This document shows positions 46,229 through 55,381 of a stretch of DNA of 64,000 nt, piece after piece. The DNA lies in NCBI RefSeq assembly GCF_007747655.1, contig NZ_CP036274.1:4712001-4776000 (forward strand), written 5' to 3'. This stretch comes from Anatilimnocola aggregata (GTDB lineage: Bacteria > Planctomycetota > Planctomycetia > Pirellulales > Pirellulaceae). Numbering within the stretch: the first letter of the stretch is position 1; every line of letters starts with the position of its first letter. The notes beneath the pieces were generated by a model. The model did no database searches. It saw only the letters and a list, made by a program, of their open reading frames with translations, and was not told where the DNA came from. Made by a program: the position numbers and the translations under genes.

Positions 46229-46303
46229 GTTCAACAATCGGGGCCATTGTTGAACGCGCGCTAGCGCAACTCTCGCGTTAGCGAGCAATGTGTGTTCAAC
46301 AAT
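46229..46303. repeat. Cluster of GTTCAACAAT repeats and a hairpin
   Basis: GTTCAACAAT at 46229-46238 forms a perfect 10-bp inverted repeat with ATTGTTGAAC at 46246-46255 (7-nt loop). A third direct copy is at 46294-46303. Between them is a near-perfect hairpin CGCTAGCGC/GCGTTAGCG (about 46259-46283). On the - strand the 10-bp stem could help terminate the GH43-like gene, but the third copy suggests a binding-site or repeat element. Confidence 0.5.
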
Positions 46304-46554
46304 GCACGCGAAATTGAACACTTACGTGCGATTCAACGTGCCAACCGGGGGCCGGTAAAGCGACGTAAGTCTGTCGGCCACATTTTCGGAGCAAGACGAA
46401 CAGGCTCGACGTCCTCGTGCCTGGATTCGCGGCACTTCGCGCGGCGGGATGCGGCGCTAATCACCACCCGTGTGGCCCATGGTTTCGCCGAGCTTCTGGG
46501 TCCTGCCAGCGGCTTTTTCACTTTCCACAACATTCCATTCGTGAAAATTCTGGC

Positions 46555-47622
46555 TCACTTCAGCGGGATCTGCACGTTGAACGTGCCGTCGCGGTTCTTG
46601 TTGTCGCTGGCGGCGCCGAAGAGGACGATGGGCGTCTCGCCGTCGAACAGCATCGCCGGCCGCTCGATTGTGCTGAAACTCGTCGTGCCATCAGCCCATT
46701 GGTAGCGGGCGCCCAGGACCTTCGGGTGGCTTGCCGGCTTCCAGTTCAACCCATCCTCCGACTGGAACAGCGCGATGCCGCCGGAGGCGCTGGTGAACTT
46801 GCCCACCACGTCCCGCGCCACTGCGTAGTACCGGTTGCCATACTGTTTGCTGAACCAGAGGTATGGATCCTCGGCCAGCATCCAGTGCTTGCCGGCGTCG
46901 CCATCGTCCGATTCGAAGATGCGCCCGGGTTTCTTCATATATGGGCCGGCGGGTTTGTCGGCCATCGCAGCGCCGTAGCGAACCTTGCCGCCGCCGATCT
47001 TCCCTTCGACGTACTCGACAGCCTTATAGACCAGCAGCACCCCGCCATCGGCGTGCTCGCAGCCGGCGGGGTTGGTAACGCAGAGTGAATCGAACGCGGT
47101 CTTGTCGTCGCTAATGGTCACGATCGGCTGGTCAAACCGCTGCCATGGACCGTTGGAGGAATCGGCGATGGCGACGCCGATGCGCTGGTGATTGCGGTGC
47201 GTCCAGTTCAATCCTTTGCCCAACACGCCGTCGCCATAATTGCCCACATAGAATAGGCAATACTTGCCCCCGATCCGCGCGATGTTCGGGTTGTGCGTGC
47301 AGGATCCGTCCCAGAATTTGACACCGCGGGCCGCCAGCGCCACGTCATGATGTTTCCACGGACCCAGCGGCGAATCGCCCACGCCGTGAGCGATCTCGGA
47401 ATTTGTCACCCATGCCTGGTGCCCCAGCTTCCGCGGCCAGCGCGAATAGAACACGTGATACTTGCCGTCATCTCCCTTGATCGGCGCCCCGCACCAGATG
47501 TTGTAATCCGGATCGGAGAGCTTGGCCGTCACCGGCGCGGGATTCACCATCGCGCCCAGATCAAGCTCGCCGGCGCCGGCACCGGAAACGGCAAGCAGTA
47601 ACACGAGACTACATAAGATCAT
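46555..47622 (-). CDS. Secreted five-bladed-propeller glycosidase-like protein (GH43/GH117-like)
   Basis: A 355-residue exported protein with a signal peptide (about 1-18). The blades contain motifs typical of GH43/GH32-type propellers: DPDYNIWCGAPIKGDDGKYHVFYS near the N-terminus, GSCTHNPNIARIGGKYCLFYVG, and LAEDPYLWF. Catalytic residues cannot be assigned with certainty, though Asp and Glu occur at the expected blade positions (for example AEDPYLW). It probably acts on galactose- or arabinose-type glycans. It lies 68 bp downstream of the mosaic haem protein and on the same strand as the alpha-galactosidase, so the three may form one carbohydrate operon. Confidence 0.7.
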   Translation of the reverse strand: MILCSLVLLLAVSGAGAGELDLGAMVNPAPVTAKLSDPDYNIWCGAPIKGDDGKYHVFYSRWPRKLGHQAWVTNSEIAHGVGDSPLGPWKHHDVALAARGVKFWDGSCTHNPNIARIGGKYCLFYVGNYGDGVLGKGLNWTHRNHQRIGVAIADSSNGPWQRFDQPIVTISDDKTAFDSLCVTNPAGCEHADGGVLLVYKAVEYVEGKIGGGKVRYGAAMADKPAGPYMKKPGRIFESDDGDAGKHWMLAEDPYLWFSKQYGNRYYAVARDVVGKFTSASGGIALFQSEDGLNWKPASHPKVLGARYQWADGTTSFSTIERPAMLFDGETPIVLFGAASDNKNRDGTFNVQIPLK

Positions 47623-47690
47623 TGGGAATGCGACCCGAGGTAGTCAAGGAACTGAATCTGGCGATTAACTTCATCGAACGGACAACAAAG

Positions 47691-50600
47691 CTACTTCTTG
47701 AACGCGGCATGCTCGGGATCTCCTGTCGCCAGCAGAAACGCGAGCAAGTCCAGAATTTGTTCCTTGTCCAGAGTATTCAGCTGACCGGTGGGCATGATCG
47801 ACAGGGCTGATGGCAAGCGCGAATCGATCGACTCCTTGGCAATCTTGTGTTCCTTGGGCACCGGCGTTGTGGAATACAGCACAATCGTTTTCTGATCCTC
47901 GGAAACGACGTTGCCGGTCGCGATCGTGCCGTCATCGAGGGCCAGCGAAATTGTGCGGTACTTCTCTTCAATGTTGCGTGAAGGCTCCAGGATCTCGTGC
48001 AACACGGCTTTCGCATCCCCCTTGTACTTCTTGACGACGTCTTGAAGGTTGGGGCCAACCGTGCGTGTCGGCATCATGCCGTGATGACCATGATGATCGC
48101 CACCGGCGTGGCCAGCCGCGAGCGAGAAATCCTTATCGCCCAGTTTGTGGCACTGCACGCAGGCCAGTGAATTGAACAGCATCTTGCCCTGGGCATAGTT
48201 CCGCTGTTGCCCGACGCGTTTCAAGTCGGCTACCAAGTCGTCGATCTTCCACTCCGTGAGCTTCTTCACCGGTTGCGGATTTTTCGCCAGGAACTCCTGC
48301 AGATTGTTGGTGACGAACAGCGTTCCGCGCATGAGCTGGTGGTGTCCCGGAAACGAGCAGATATAAGGGTAGGCGCCTTCGGCCGTCGGCGCAGTAAATT
48401 CAATCGTCTCTTCCTGACCATAGTCCACCAACTTGATCGACCACAGAATGTCGTTGCTCTTGGGAACAAATCCCACTTCAAATCCACCAGCTCCCAGGGC
48501 GATCGCCTGCAACCCGACTTCATCGGCTTTGCCGGGATTCACGAGCATGATGTTGTGGGGCATGAAATCGGCATTGCCAAATGTGAGCCGGACTTTCTTG
48601 CCGGGCTTCACGGTCAGTTCCTTGACGTCGTACATCATCCGCTCGGGAATCGTGCCGATGCGGATGGTCGTAAGCTCGGGGGTATCGCTGAGGATCCCGG
48701 ACTTCTTCGCGACAGCTTCCAGGGAATCGGCGATCACGCCGCCGTGGATGGTCTTGTCCACGTTCTCCCAGAAGTGCTTCACCGTACCAGCCGCGATCCG
48801 CGCGTGAGGCACTGGCGACTGCAGCAGAACCTGGTTGAGGAGCCCCTGGTTCTTGACGTTGTGCTGCTGATGCAACCAGAGCGCTTCCAGCAGATGATGC
48901 GCATGTTCGGCCTTTGTCGGGTCGAATTGCCTGGTCCACTTCTTGGCGGCGGCGATCACTTCTTTAGTGTCCCGGCCGCTCAACTCGACGCGAGTCCGGT
49001 GGCGGATGCCGTCGACCGGAGACTTCAAGTTTTCCAGCAGAGTGGGTATTGGCTGACCATGAATCGCCACTGGCTGCTGCAAGGGGCGATCCTTGGCGGT
49101 CATTCGGTAGATGCGGCCGTGCGCGTGATCGCGATTGGGGTCGCGAATGTTGTGCTGCATGTGGCCGATGATCATGTTGTGCCAGTCGCTGACGTACAGC
49201 GAACCATCGGGGGCAAAGATTGCATCCGAGGGGCGGAAGTTCTTGTCGGCACTCATCAGCAGGCCGCGCGACTTTTCTTCCGTCTTGCTGCCATCGGGAT
49301 TCGTGCGGACGGCGATCAACTCGTCACCGGCCGGTTCACCCCAAACGTTGCCAGTTTCCGGATTGCGCTCGAGGTGATAGTGCTTGATCCCCAGGAAACC
49401 AATGACGTTGCAGATCAGAAAATCTCCCTGCATGGATTCGGGAAAATGCGCACTGCTGACGACTTCGCTGGCCGTCACCGGCCGGACTTCCTTTTTGAGC
49501 AGCTCTTGCATCTTGAAGCCGTTCTTATCGGGGCGGACCTGAAAGGCCCGGCCGCCCGTGCCGTCGGTGGCGTAGTGATAGCCCCAATTGTCGAACGCAA
49601 TGCCGTGCGGGTTCGGCGAATTGCCGGCATGCAGCGCAATGGTGAACCGGCGCGGATCGAAACGATACATCGCGCTGGCAGATGACTGCAACGATGGCCC
49701 CCAGGGATGCTCGTGGTTGTGCACCATGAAGACGCCGCTTTGCCAATAGATGCCGCCGTCCGGTCCATAGATTAGGTTGTTGGCGCCGTGGTGCGTGTCT
49801 GACGAATCGACGCCCTGTAGCATCACGATGCGGACATCGGCCACATCGTCGCCGTCGGTGTCTTTGAGAAACAAAATCTCTGGGGCGCTCGTGACGATTA
49901 CGCCGCCGTTCCAGAACTCGAAGCCCAGCGGGTTTTGAACCTTCGCAAACTCCGTCACGCGATCCGCGCGACCGTCGCTATTATCATCGTGCATGATGAT
50001 GAGCGCATCGGTCATGGGCTTGAGCGGCTCCCAGTTGGGATAGGTTGGCCACACCGCAACCCACAGCCGGCCCTTGGTGTCGAACTGCATTTGCACGGGA
50101 TTTGCTAGTTGGGGGAACATCGCCTCGTCGGCGAACAGACGCACCTCAAAGCCCTTGGCGATGCCCATGTACTTGATGGCTTCTTCGCCGCTGATATAGC
50201 TCAGTGTCCCTTCCTTCACGGCGCTCGAGCTTTTGCTCTTGCCACCGACATTGGAAATAACTTCGACGGGTTGCGGAACATTGCTGTCGTCGACGGGCAC
50301 ATCCTTGCCGCTGGCAACAGCCCACACTCGCACGTCGCGATTCGCAGCCATCACGTCGAGCATCGACAGTTCGTGCTGCAGCACCGCAGCGTTCGTTTGA
50401 TCATTGGTAAAGGCCAACTTGGAGCGGCCACCCCAGATGTCGTTGCCGTCCCGCGCGCGGTAGCGATTGTTCCAAATCAGATCCTTGTCCAATACAGCCT
50501 GCCTCAGCGGCTGCAGCGAGGCCGAAGCGTTCTCCGCTTTACCGAGTAAGGCCTGCGAGATGACTTCCGCCAGACGGCGATTCCCTTCGTCCGACAGATG

Positions 50601-52883
50601 CACGCCGTTGATCGTGAGCGGCAGGCTCGCGTCCGCGAACAATTTTTGCGTCGGATGAAACAGATCGACGTAGCCAACCCCAGCTTCCTTGGCGGCGGCT
50701 TCCGTCGCCTGCGCATAGGCTTCTAGTTGAGCGTTGTGAATTTTGCCATTCGGTACATTTGCATTACGCGTATCTTCGTGCGCGATAGGGCTGAACAGTA
50801 CGATGCGCGGCAGGCTCTTGCCATTGGGTTTTGCGCCGCGCGTTCGCTTGACGAATTCCAGTAGCTGGGCTTTGTACTCTTCAGGCTTCCCGTCGTACGA
50901 TTCGTTGTAACCGAAGAAAGCGAGCACGACGTCGGCTTTCACGTGCCGCAGATAGTCGGTCATGGAGGTCGCGCCGCTGCTCCGCGGATACGAATTCGGC
51001 CGATCGCCGCTCGCGCTCAGGTTGCGAAACCTGACTTGCTTCTCTGGCAAAGCGCTCTGCAGCAAAGTCTCCACCCAGCCATCGTGCTGCATGCGGTCCG
51101 CCAGGCCGTTACCCAAAATGGCGACGACATCACCTTGTTGAAACTGAAACGGTGTCGGGTCGCGATAGTCGGCCGGCACTTCCGCCAGCGAAGCTTCCGG
51201 CTTCGAGCCTTGGTCGCCACCAGCGGCCAATTGCACTTTTCCGCCGATTGGTTGGCCCGGCTTGCCATCATAGGAGAGGTACTGCAACTTGCTGTCCTTC
51301 TTGACGTCAATATCGAGCCCCTGCGGCGCTGCGACACCTTTCAGGGAAAAGACTACTTTGCGATCCGCGTCGAGCAGCGTGAGCGTGAAGCCTGCGAGGC
51401 GGCTCTCAAACCCACTCCGATTCCACACGCTGACCTTGTCGATGTCTTTCAGTTCCCCCAGATCAAGCTCCCACCAAGGATTCTTCTCACCCGAATTCGA
51501 AGTGTGCGTCTGCCCGTTCTTCTCCCAGTTGGGATGCTTGTTGCCGTCGATGGCCCGCGAAGCCCCCGCTCCCCCATTCGTGCTCGACTGAGTCGCTTTG
51601 CCGCCAGCAGCGATATTGCGGCCGGCGCTGAACACTTCTACTTCAGCCAGCGTCAAAATGCGTTTGTCGCCTGGCAATTCAATGCGGACGAAACGAGCTG
51701 GCTTGCCTGTGACGATTGCCGCAGCGGGTTGGGCCGAAACTGCACTCGCTTCCACTTTGGCAGTTGGAAGAGCTTTCGCTCCGGTTTTCTCGGGTGCATT
51801 TTTCTTGGCATTCGGAACAGTTGGGTTCTTTGTGTTGTTGTTTGCGGGAATTGGAGTTTCGAAACCCGCGTAAGCTTCTGGTTTGATGCCGCGGGCATAG
51901 GCTCCGCCGCCAAACGTGTTCGGCTTGAATGGCCCCACAAAGTCGATCTTCGCATCAGGTTTAATGGCGTCTTCCAACCCCAGCGCCCAGAAGCAGCCGT
52001 TGACCAATAGCCGACGATAGCCGTCGTTGAGCAAGTCTTCCGAAGTGCCGTATAGCGACGTGAAAACGCGGGCGGTTTTTCCCGCTGACGACTTGTAACT
52101 TCGAGTCCACTCCGAAGGCATCGGCGGCTTAGTCTCGTCGGCGGGCGACCCGGGAGTCATTCCGTTAAGCGGCTGAGCCATGGTCAAGATCTCGCCATCC
52201 ACCGGATTGCCCACATACCCACCGGCTTGCACCCAAACATCCTTGACGCCGCGCAGGATGGGATGGGCCTGCTTGTCGGCAACGAGCGTGATGCGAGTGC
52301 TTTGCTGATGGTTCCTGCCGTAGTGTCCGATCCACGTTTGACCGAGCACCTGGTGGCCGAAGCCGCGATCGTATTCGGGCCCCTTGTAACTGGACGAGTA
52401 CTTCGCGAACGGATCCTGTCCTTTGATCTGAAAGGCATGCGTCGCGGTGCGCAACCCGATGACAGGCCCGCCGCGGTTCAGATAGTCGTCCAAGTGCTTC
52501 ATCTGCTCCGGCGGAAAATGCTGAAACCGCAGGAAGACAACCGCCAGGTCGGCGGTGTCCAGGGCTTCCATCCCCGGCATGTTCGAATTGCCGGCAACGA
52601 TCTCGCCGGTTTCCTTGTCGATGTTGAACAGGACAGTGCATTTGAAGCCGTGATGTTTGGCAAGAATCCGCGCTAGCGCCGGCAACGACTCCTCGGAGCG
52701 ATATTCATGGTCGCCGGCCAGGAAGACGATGTGCTTCCCCTTGCCCAGACCTGCAGTCCCTTCGAACACCAGCGTGTCCGCGGCCGCGAAACTGCTCGGA
52801 GCGAGGAGAATTGCAAATACGCATGCTAACGCCTTTGCAAAAGCTGCGTGGCCGGCAATGAATTTGCGAAAACTGTTCATCAT
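47691..52883 (-). CDS. Mosaic PVC dehydrogenase: ThuA, F5/8C, SGNH, propeller, cupredoxin, cytochrome c
   Basis: A 1730-residue exported protein; I chose the tandem ATGs at 52883/52880 because they open a good signal peptide (ends SSFAAAD), whereas the longer frame from 52997 does not. Domains: ThuA-like (about 42-298), discoidin/F5-8C (about 398-538), SGNH hydrolase (about 585-782, with HLSDEGN-type catalytic end), PVC-type propeller of TIGR02604 type (about 902-1285), helical repeats (about 1292-1385), type-1 copper domain with His in MPHN and Cys-His-Met in CSFPGHHQLM (about 1398-1532), and cytochrome c with CVQCH (about 1568-1725). It likely oxidises a sugar in the periplasm and hands electrons through copper to haem. 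The substrate is unknown. Confidence 0.85.
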   Translation of the reverse strand: MMNSFRKFIAGHAAFAKALACVFAILLAPSSFAAADTLVFEGTAGLGKGKHIVFLAGDHEYRSEESLPALARILAKHHGFKCTVLFNIDKETGEIVAGNSNMPGMEALDTADLAVVFLRFQHFPPEQMKHLDDYLNRGGPVIGLRTATHAFQIKGQDPFAKYSSSYKGPEYDRGFGHQVLGQTWIGHYGRNHQQSTRITLVADKQAHPILRGVKDVWVQAGGYVGNPVDGEILTMAQPLNGMTPGSPADETKPPMPSEWTRSYKSSAGKTARVFTSLYGTSEDLLNDGYRRLLVNGCFWALGLEDAIKPDAKIDFVGPFKPNTFGGGAYARGIKPEAYAGFETPIPANNNTKNPTVPNAKKNAPEKTGAKALPTAKVEASAVSAQPAAAIVTGKPARFVRIELPGDKRILTLAEVEVFSAGRNIAAGGKATQSSTNGGAGASRAIDGNKHPNWEKNGQTHTSNSGEKNPWWELDLGELKDIDKVSVWNRSGFESRLAGFTLTLLDADRKVVFSLKGVAAPQGLDIDVKKDSKLQYLSYDGKPGQPIGGKVQLAAGGDQGSKPEASLAEVPADYRDPTPFQFQQGDVVAILGNGLADRMQHDGWVETLLQSALPEKQVRFRNLSASGDRPNSYPRSSGATSMTDYLRHVKADVVLAFFGYNESYDGKPEEYKAQLLEFVKRTRGAKPNGKSLPRIVLFSPIAHEDTRNANVPNGKIHNAQLEAYAQATEAAAKEAGVGYVDLFHPTQKLFADASLPLTINGVHLSDEGNRRLAEVISQALLGKAENASASLQPLRQAVLDKDLIWNNRYRARDGNDIWGGRSKLAFTNDQTNAAVLQHELSMLDVMAANRDVRVWAVASGKDVPVDDSNVPQPVEVISNVGGKSKSSSAVKEGTLSYISGEEAIKYMGIAKGFEVRLFADEAMFPQLANPVQMQFDTKGRLWVAVWPTYPNWEPLKPMTDALIIMHDDNSDGRADRVTEFAKVQNPLGFEFWNGGVIVTSAPEILFLKDTDGDDVADVRIVMLQGVDSSDTHHGANNLIYGPDGGIYWQSGVFMVHNHEHPWGPSLQSSASAMYRFDPRRFTIALHAGNSPNPHGIAFDNWGYHYATDGTGGRAFQVRPDKNGFKMQELLKKEVRPVTASEVVSSAHFPESMQGDFLICNVIGFLGIKHYHLERNPETGNVWGEPAGDELIAVRTNPDGSKTEEKSRGLLMSADKNFRPSDAIFAPDGSLYVSDWHNMIIGHMQHNIRDPNRDHAHGRIYRMTAKDRPLQQPVAIHGQPIPTLLENLKSPVDGIRHRTRVELSGRDTKEVIAAAKKWTRQFDPTKAEHAHHLLEALWLHQQHNVKNQGLLNQVLLQSPVPHARIAAGTVKHFWENVDKTIHGGVIADSLEAVAKKSGILSDTPELTTIRIGTIPERMMYDVKELTVKPGKKVRLTFGNADFMPHNIMLVNPGKADEVGLQAIALGAGGFEVGFVPKSNDILWSIKLVDYGQEETIEFTAPTAEGAYPYICSFPGHHQLMRGTLFVTNNLQEFLAKNPQPVKKLTEWKIDDLVADLKRVGQQRNYAQGKMLFNSLACVQCHKLGDKDFSLAAGHAGGDHHGHHGMMPTRTVGPNLQDVVKKYKGDAKAVLHEILEPSRNIEEKYRTISLALDDGTIATGNVVSEDQKTIVLYSTTPVPKEHKIAKESIDSRLPSALSIMPTGQLNTLDKEQILDLLAFLLATGDPEHAAFKK

Positions 52884-52988
52884 TTGTTCATCTCTGGAGA
52901 GGAAGATCGCCGCCTGCTGGCGTTCACTAGCGTTGCGCGTGATTTGCTTGCGGTGCGGCATGCAGTTTATAGGAGGGAAGTTTGCTCG

Positions 52989-53001
52989 AACTATCATAGT
53001 T
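52989..53001. promoter_or_regulatory. Small palindrome, possible operator
   Basis: AACTAT-C-ATAGTT is a perfect 13-nt inverted repeat about 105 bp upstream of the mosaic gene start, in the 150-bp gap after the alpha-galactosidase gene. It may be chance at this length. Confidence 0.2.
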
Positions 53002-53033
53002 GCTGGATTCCCCTCCAGGTACAGCCGAGGAAG

Positions 53034-55244
53034 TTACTGCTGAAAGTCCAGAATGATGACTTGCTGCGGTTGCACATTCAGCGTTACGGACTCGCCAAAC
53101 TTCCATTCCCTTTTCAATTCTTTCGCACTCTCGCCATGGATGACCGACAGTTGAAACGGGCCGCTATTCGGTAGCAGGCCAAAGCGACGATCAAGCGTGA
53201 ACGAGTATGGCTTTACCGTTTTACTTGGGTTGTGGATCGAAACATATCCCTGCGTTTGGGTCCAACCGGTGTAGCCATACACCTTGCCGTCGATGTCCGG
53301 TTGAAATCGCTTCAGGCTGAGTTGCCCTTCGTCGACCGTGGTCGCTCCGATCGGACTGTCGCCATGCATTCGCGCACGCTTGAAGGCCGGCGCGGTTCGA
53401 TGTACCCACTTGAGGCCGTCGGCCACAACGTCGAAATCCTGGGCATCGAGCGAGTTCACGACGAAGTACAGTTCGACGGTCAGTGTGCCACGCGAAAGGG
53501 CCAGGAAGAGATAATCCTTGAACGCTTCGGGACTGGCGTCATCGAAACGATTTCCATCCTTCGCAGGTTCATGATTGAAGAAGCTATTCAGCGGCACTTG
53601 ATTGCCATCGCGTCGCGTCAATTGGTAATACAAGCCATCGCGGTAACACATTTGCAACGTGCGGTCGCCAGGGGCCCCGTCATTGCAGTTCACCAGGCTC
53701 AAGACATCGAGGTGCATCAGCCACCAAGGGCTGATCGTCGCGCCGTTGTGGCACAGGATGCGAACCTGCGGGTTTTTCGCGTGCATCTTGTCAAAGATGG
53801 CAGCCAAACGCTGCGTCGCAACGGTGATGTAATAGCGTTTCATTTCGTCGAACTTGGCATCGTCGATCCGGGGATCATTCGCCGACATGCCATCCGACGG
53901 TAGCAGCGAAGTGGTGACCGGCGTGCCGCGATGTGGGATGGTTTCGAACAACCGGCTTTGCATATCTCCGAAGATGCCATCCAGCTTGAAGTAGACCGAA
54001 CCCATGTCCACCATCTCTAGCAGTCGCTTTTCGAGTAGCGACAGATACTTCGGTCCCGCCATCGACATCGCCTTCTTGGCGCGCCCGCTCTTGGGGTGCT
54101 TCTCGCCGACGAGTACTTCGAAGCCGCTTTGTTCCAAAACCTCAAGATTCGCGGTCGCTCCAAAGAGACATGCTGGACTTGCCCACAATCCCAGGTGCGA
54201 ACCTTTGGCTTCAATGGCCGCACGCGCCGACCTCAGATCGGCGTCGAAGTTCGCTTCGTTGACCGGAAAGATACCTTTGCTCCAATCCGCCAAAGGGGAC
54301 CGCGGCGGCCGCGAGTTTTGCCAGCCGTCGTCGATCACATAGACGTCCAGCGGACGGCAGCCTCGCTTTTCCACAAGCTCTTGATGCAGCGTGTCCAGCG
54401 ACTGCTGCAGTTTCTGCTGCGTGATTCCACCACCAAAGTCGAACCAGGAGTTGTACTGCACGCTTAACTTTGCCGGTGAAGCACGAATCTCGTCAATGTA
54501 GTCCAGAAAGGCGTCTTGGACAAACTCGGGATCGTCGCAAACACCAAAGACCGCGCGATGCGTCGTAAACCTCCGCCCCGGCTGCAACGTCACTCCGTCT
54601 TGAACGCCGCAGCGCAGGGTCTCACCTTCCAGACGATTCCAAGCTGCGGGAAATTCGACGCCCCAGAATGTCGCCGTCCCGTTCGTATAGAGTGGCTGAC
54701 CCAGCGCCGGCAGAAAGCGGCCATAGGCCCGCATCAAGTCTTTCGCCTTGTAAGGGGCGAATGCTTCGGCAATGACCAGTGACTCAATGTCGACCAATTC
54801 CAGAGTTCTTTCCTCGTCCGAGACGATCTCCAGGTGCTTGTGGCCATACCGCTTCCCAGGTCGTAGCGTGTAATACACCTCAACGCGCACGCCGTAAGTG
54901 GTGTTGCGCAATTCGATGCGAATTCGCTCCGCCGTTGCTTCGCTGGAAGTAACTTCAAAATCTGCCGCGGTCAGCATGACGTCGGGCTGTTTGGAGTTCA
55001 CATCAGCCGAGAGCCGCAGGCGAAATTCCTCCGCGCCGGTGGGTTTCAATTCCTTGCTGTCCAGCTTGTTGACGAGGCACGCAGTTCTTAGCCGTCCGTT
55101 CTCAACGACGACGGTTCTGGCCAGAAACTGATTTTCCAGCCGCAATTCTGCCGCAGATGAACTTGTGATTGCGCCGGCCAGACAAATGGCCAAGACCACG
55201 ATGAATCGTTGAGGAAAGGGCTCACTTACTAGCATTGTTTTCAC
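53034..55244 (-). CDS. Alpha-galactosidase-like glycoside hydrolase (GH36/GH-D clan)
   Basis: A 736-residue exported protein with a signal peptide (about 1-32). An N-terminal beta-sandwich (about 35-260) is followed by a (beta/alpha)8 barrel with VYVIDDGWQ (about 300) and the clan GH-D nucleophile region YFKLDG (Asp near 420), then a C-terminal beta domain. The layout matches GH36-like melibiases/raffinose-type enzymes. It probably releases terminal alpha-galactose from oligosaccharides in the periplasm. It is transcribed divergently from the PAS-AraC regulator and lies upstream of the mosaic dehydrogenase, so regulation by that AraC protein is likely. Confidence 0.8.
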   Translation of the reverse strand: MKTMLVSEPFPQRFIVVLAICLAGAITSSSAAELRLENQFLARTVVVENGRLRTACLVNKLDSKELKPTGAEEFRLRLSADVNSKQPDVMLTAADFEVTSSEATAERIRIELRNTTYGVRVEVYYTLRPGKRYGHKHLEIVSDEERTLELVDIESLVIAEAFAPYKAKDLMRAYGRFLPALGQPLYTNGTATFWGVEFPAAWNRLEGETLRCGVQDGVTLQPGRRFTTHRAVFGVCDDPEFVQDAFLDYIDEIRASPAKLSVQYNSWFDFGGGITQQKLQQSLDTLHQELVEKRGCRPLDVYVIDDGWQNSRPPRSPLADWSKGIFPVNEANFDADLRSARAAIEAKGSHLGLWASPACLFGATANLEVLEQSGFEVLVGEKHPKSGRAKKAMSMAGPKYLSLLEKRLLEMVDMGSVYFKLDGIFGDMQSRLFETIPHRGTPVTTSLLPSDGMSANDPRIDDAKFDEMKRYYITVATQRLAAIFDKMHAKNPQVRILCHNGATISPWWLMHLDVLSLVNCNDGAPGDRTLQMCYRDGLYYQLTRRDGNQVPLNSFFNHEPAKDGNRFDDASPEAFKDYLFLALSRGTLTVELYFVVNSLDAQDFDVVADGLKWVHRTAPAFKRARMHGDSPIGATTVDEGQLSLKRFQPDIDGKVYGYTGWTQTQGYVSIHNPSKTVKPYSFTLDRRFGLLPNSGPFQLSVIHGESAKELKREWKFGESVTLNVQPQQVIILDFQQ

Positions 55245-55381
55245 GCTGGCCTTCGGCAGTTTTCAGCAAGGGCTTCGAGGATCTGGTATCATTTGTTGCA
55301 GTTTATCGCTGTATTGTTAAACCTGCTCGCACGTAAACGACCGACGATTAGCACAATCCTTGCATCTCTGCAGGTTCAGCT
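55245..55381. promoter_or_regulatory. Divergent promoter region
   Basis: 137 bp separate the alpha-galactosidase (- strand) and the PAS-AraC regulator (+ strand). It should hold both promoters and any AraC operator. I see an AT-rich stretch around 55290-55325 but no confident -35/-10 pair and no clear direct repeats. Confidence 0.4.

Larger units (their letters stand above)
45808..46554. other. 747-bp non-coding gap upstream of the giant gene
   Basis: It lies between the stop of the GH43-like gene and the start of the giant gene, both - strand. The left part, just upstream of the giant gene, is relatively AT-rich and should hold its promoter, but I see no clear -35/-10 pair and only a weak ribosome site. 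The middle holds several inverted repeats (46130-46149, 46229-46303). Short + strand frames here are not convincing. Confidence 0.5.

Noticed and set aside
46292-46705. A 137-codon + strand frame at the end of the GH43-like gene
   Set aside because: It overlaps the GH43-like coding sequence in antisense, and its 5' part runs through the inverted-repeat cluster with no ribosome site.
48207-52010. Long + strand frames (492 and 355 codons) inside the mosaic dehydrogenase
   Set aside because: The - strand encodes continuous recognised domains; the antisense proteins show no family features.
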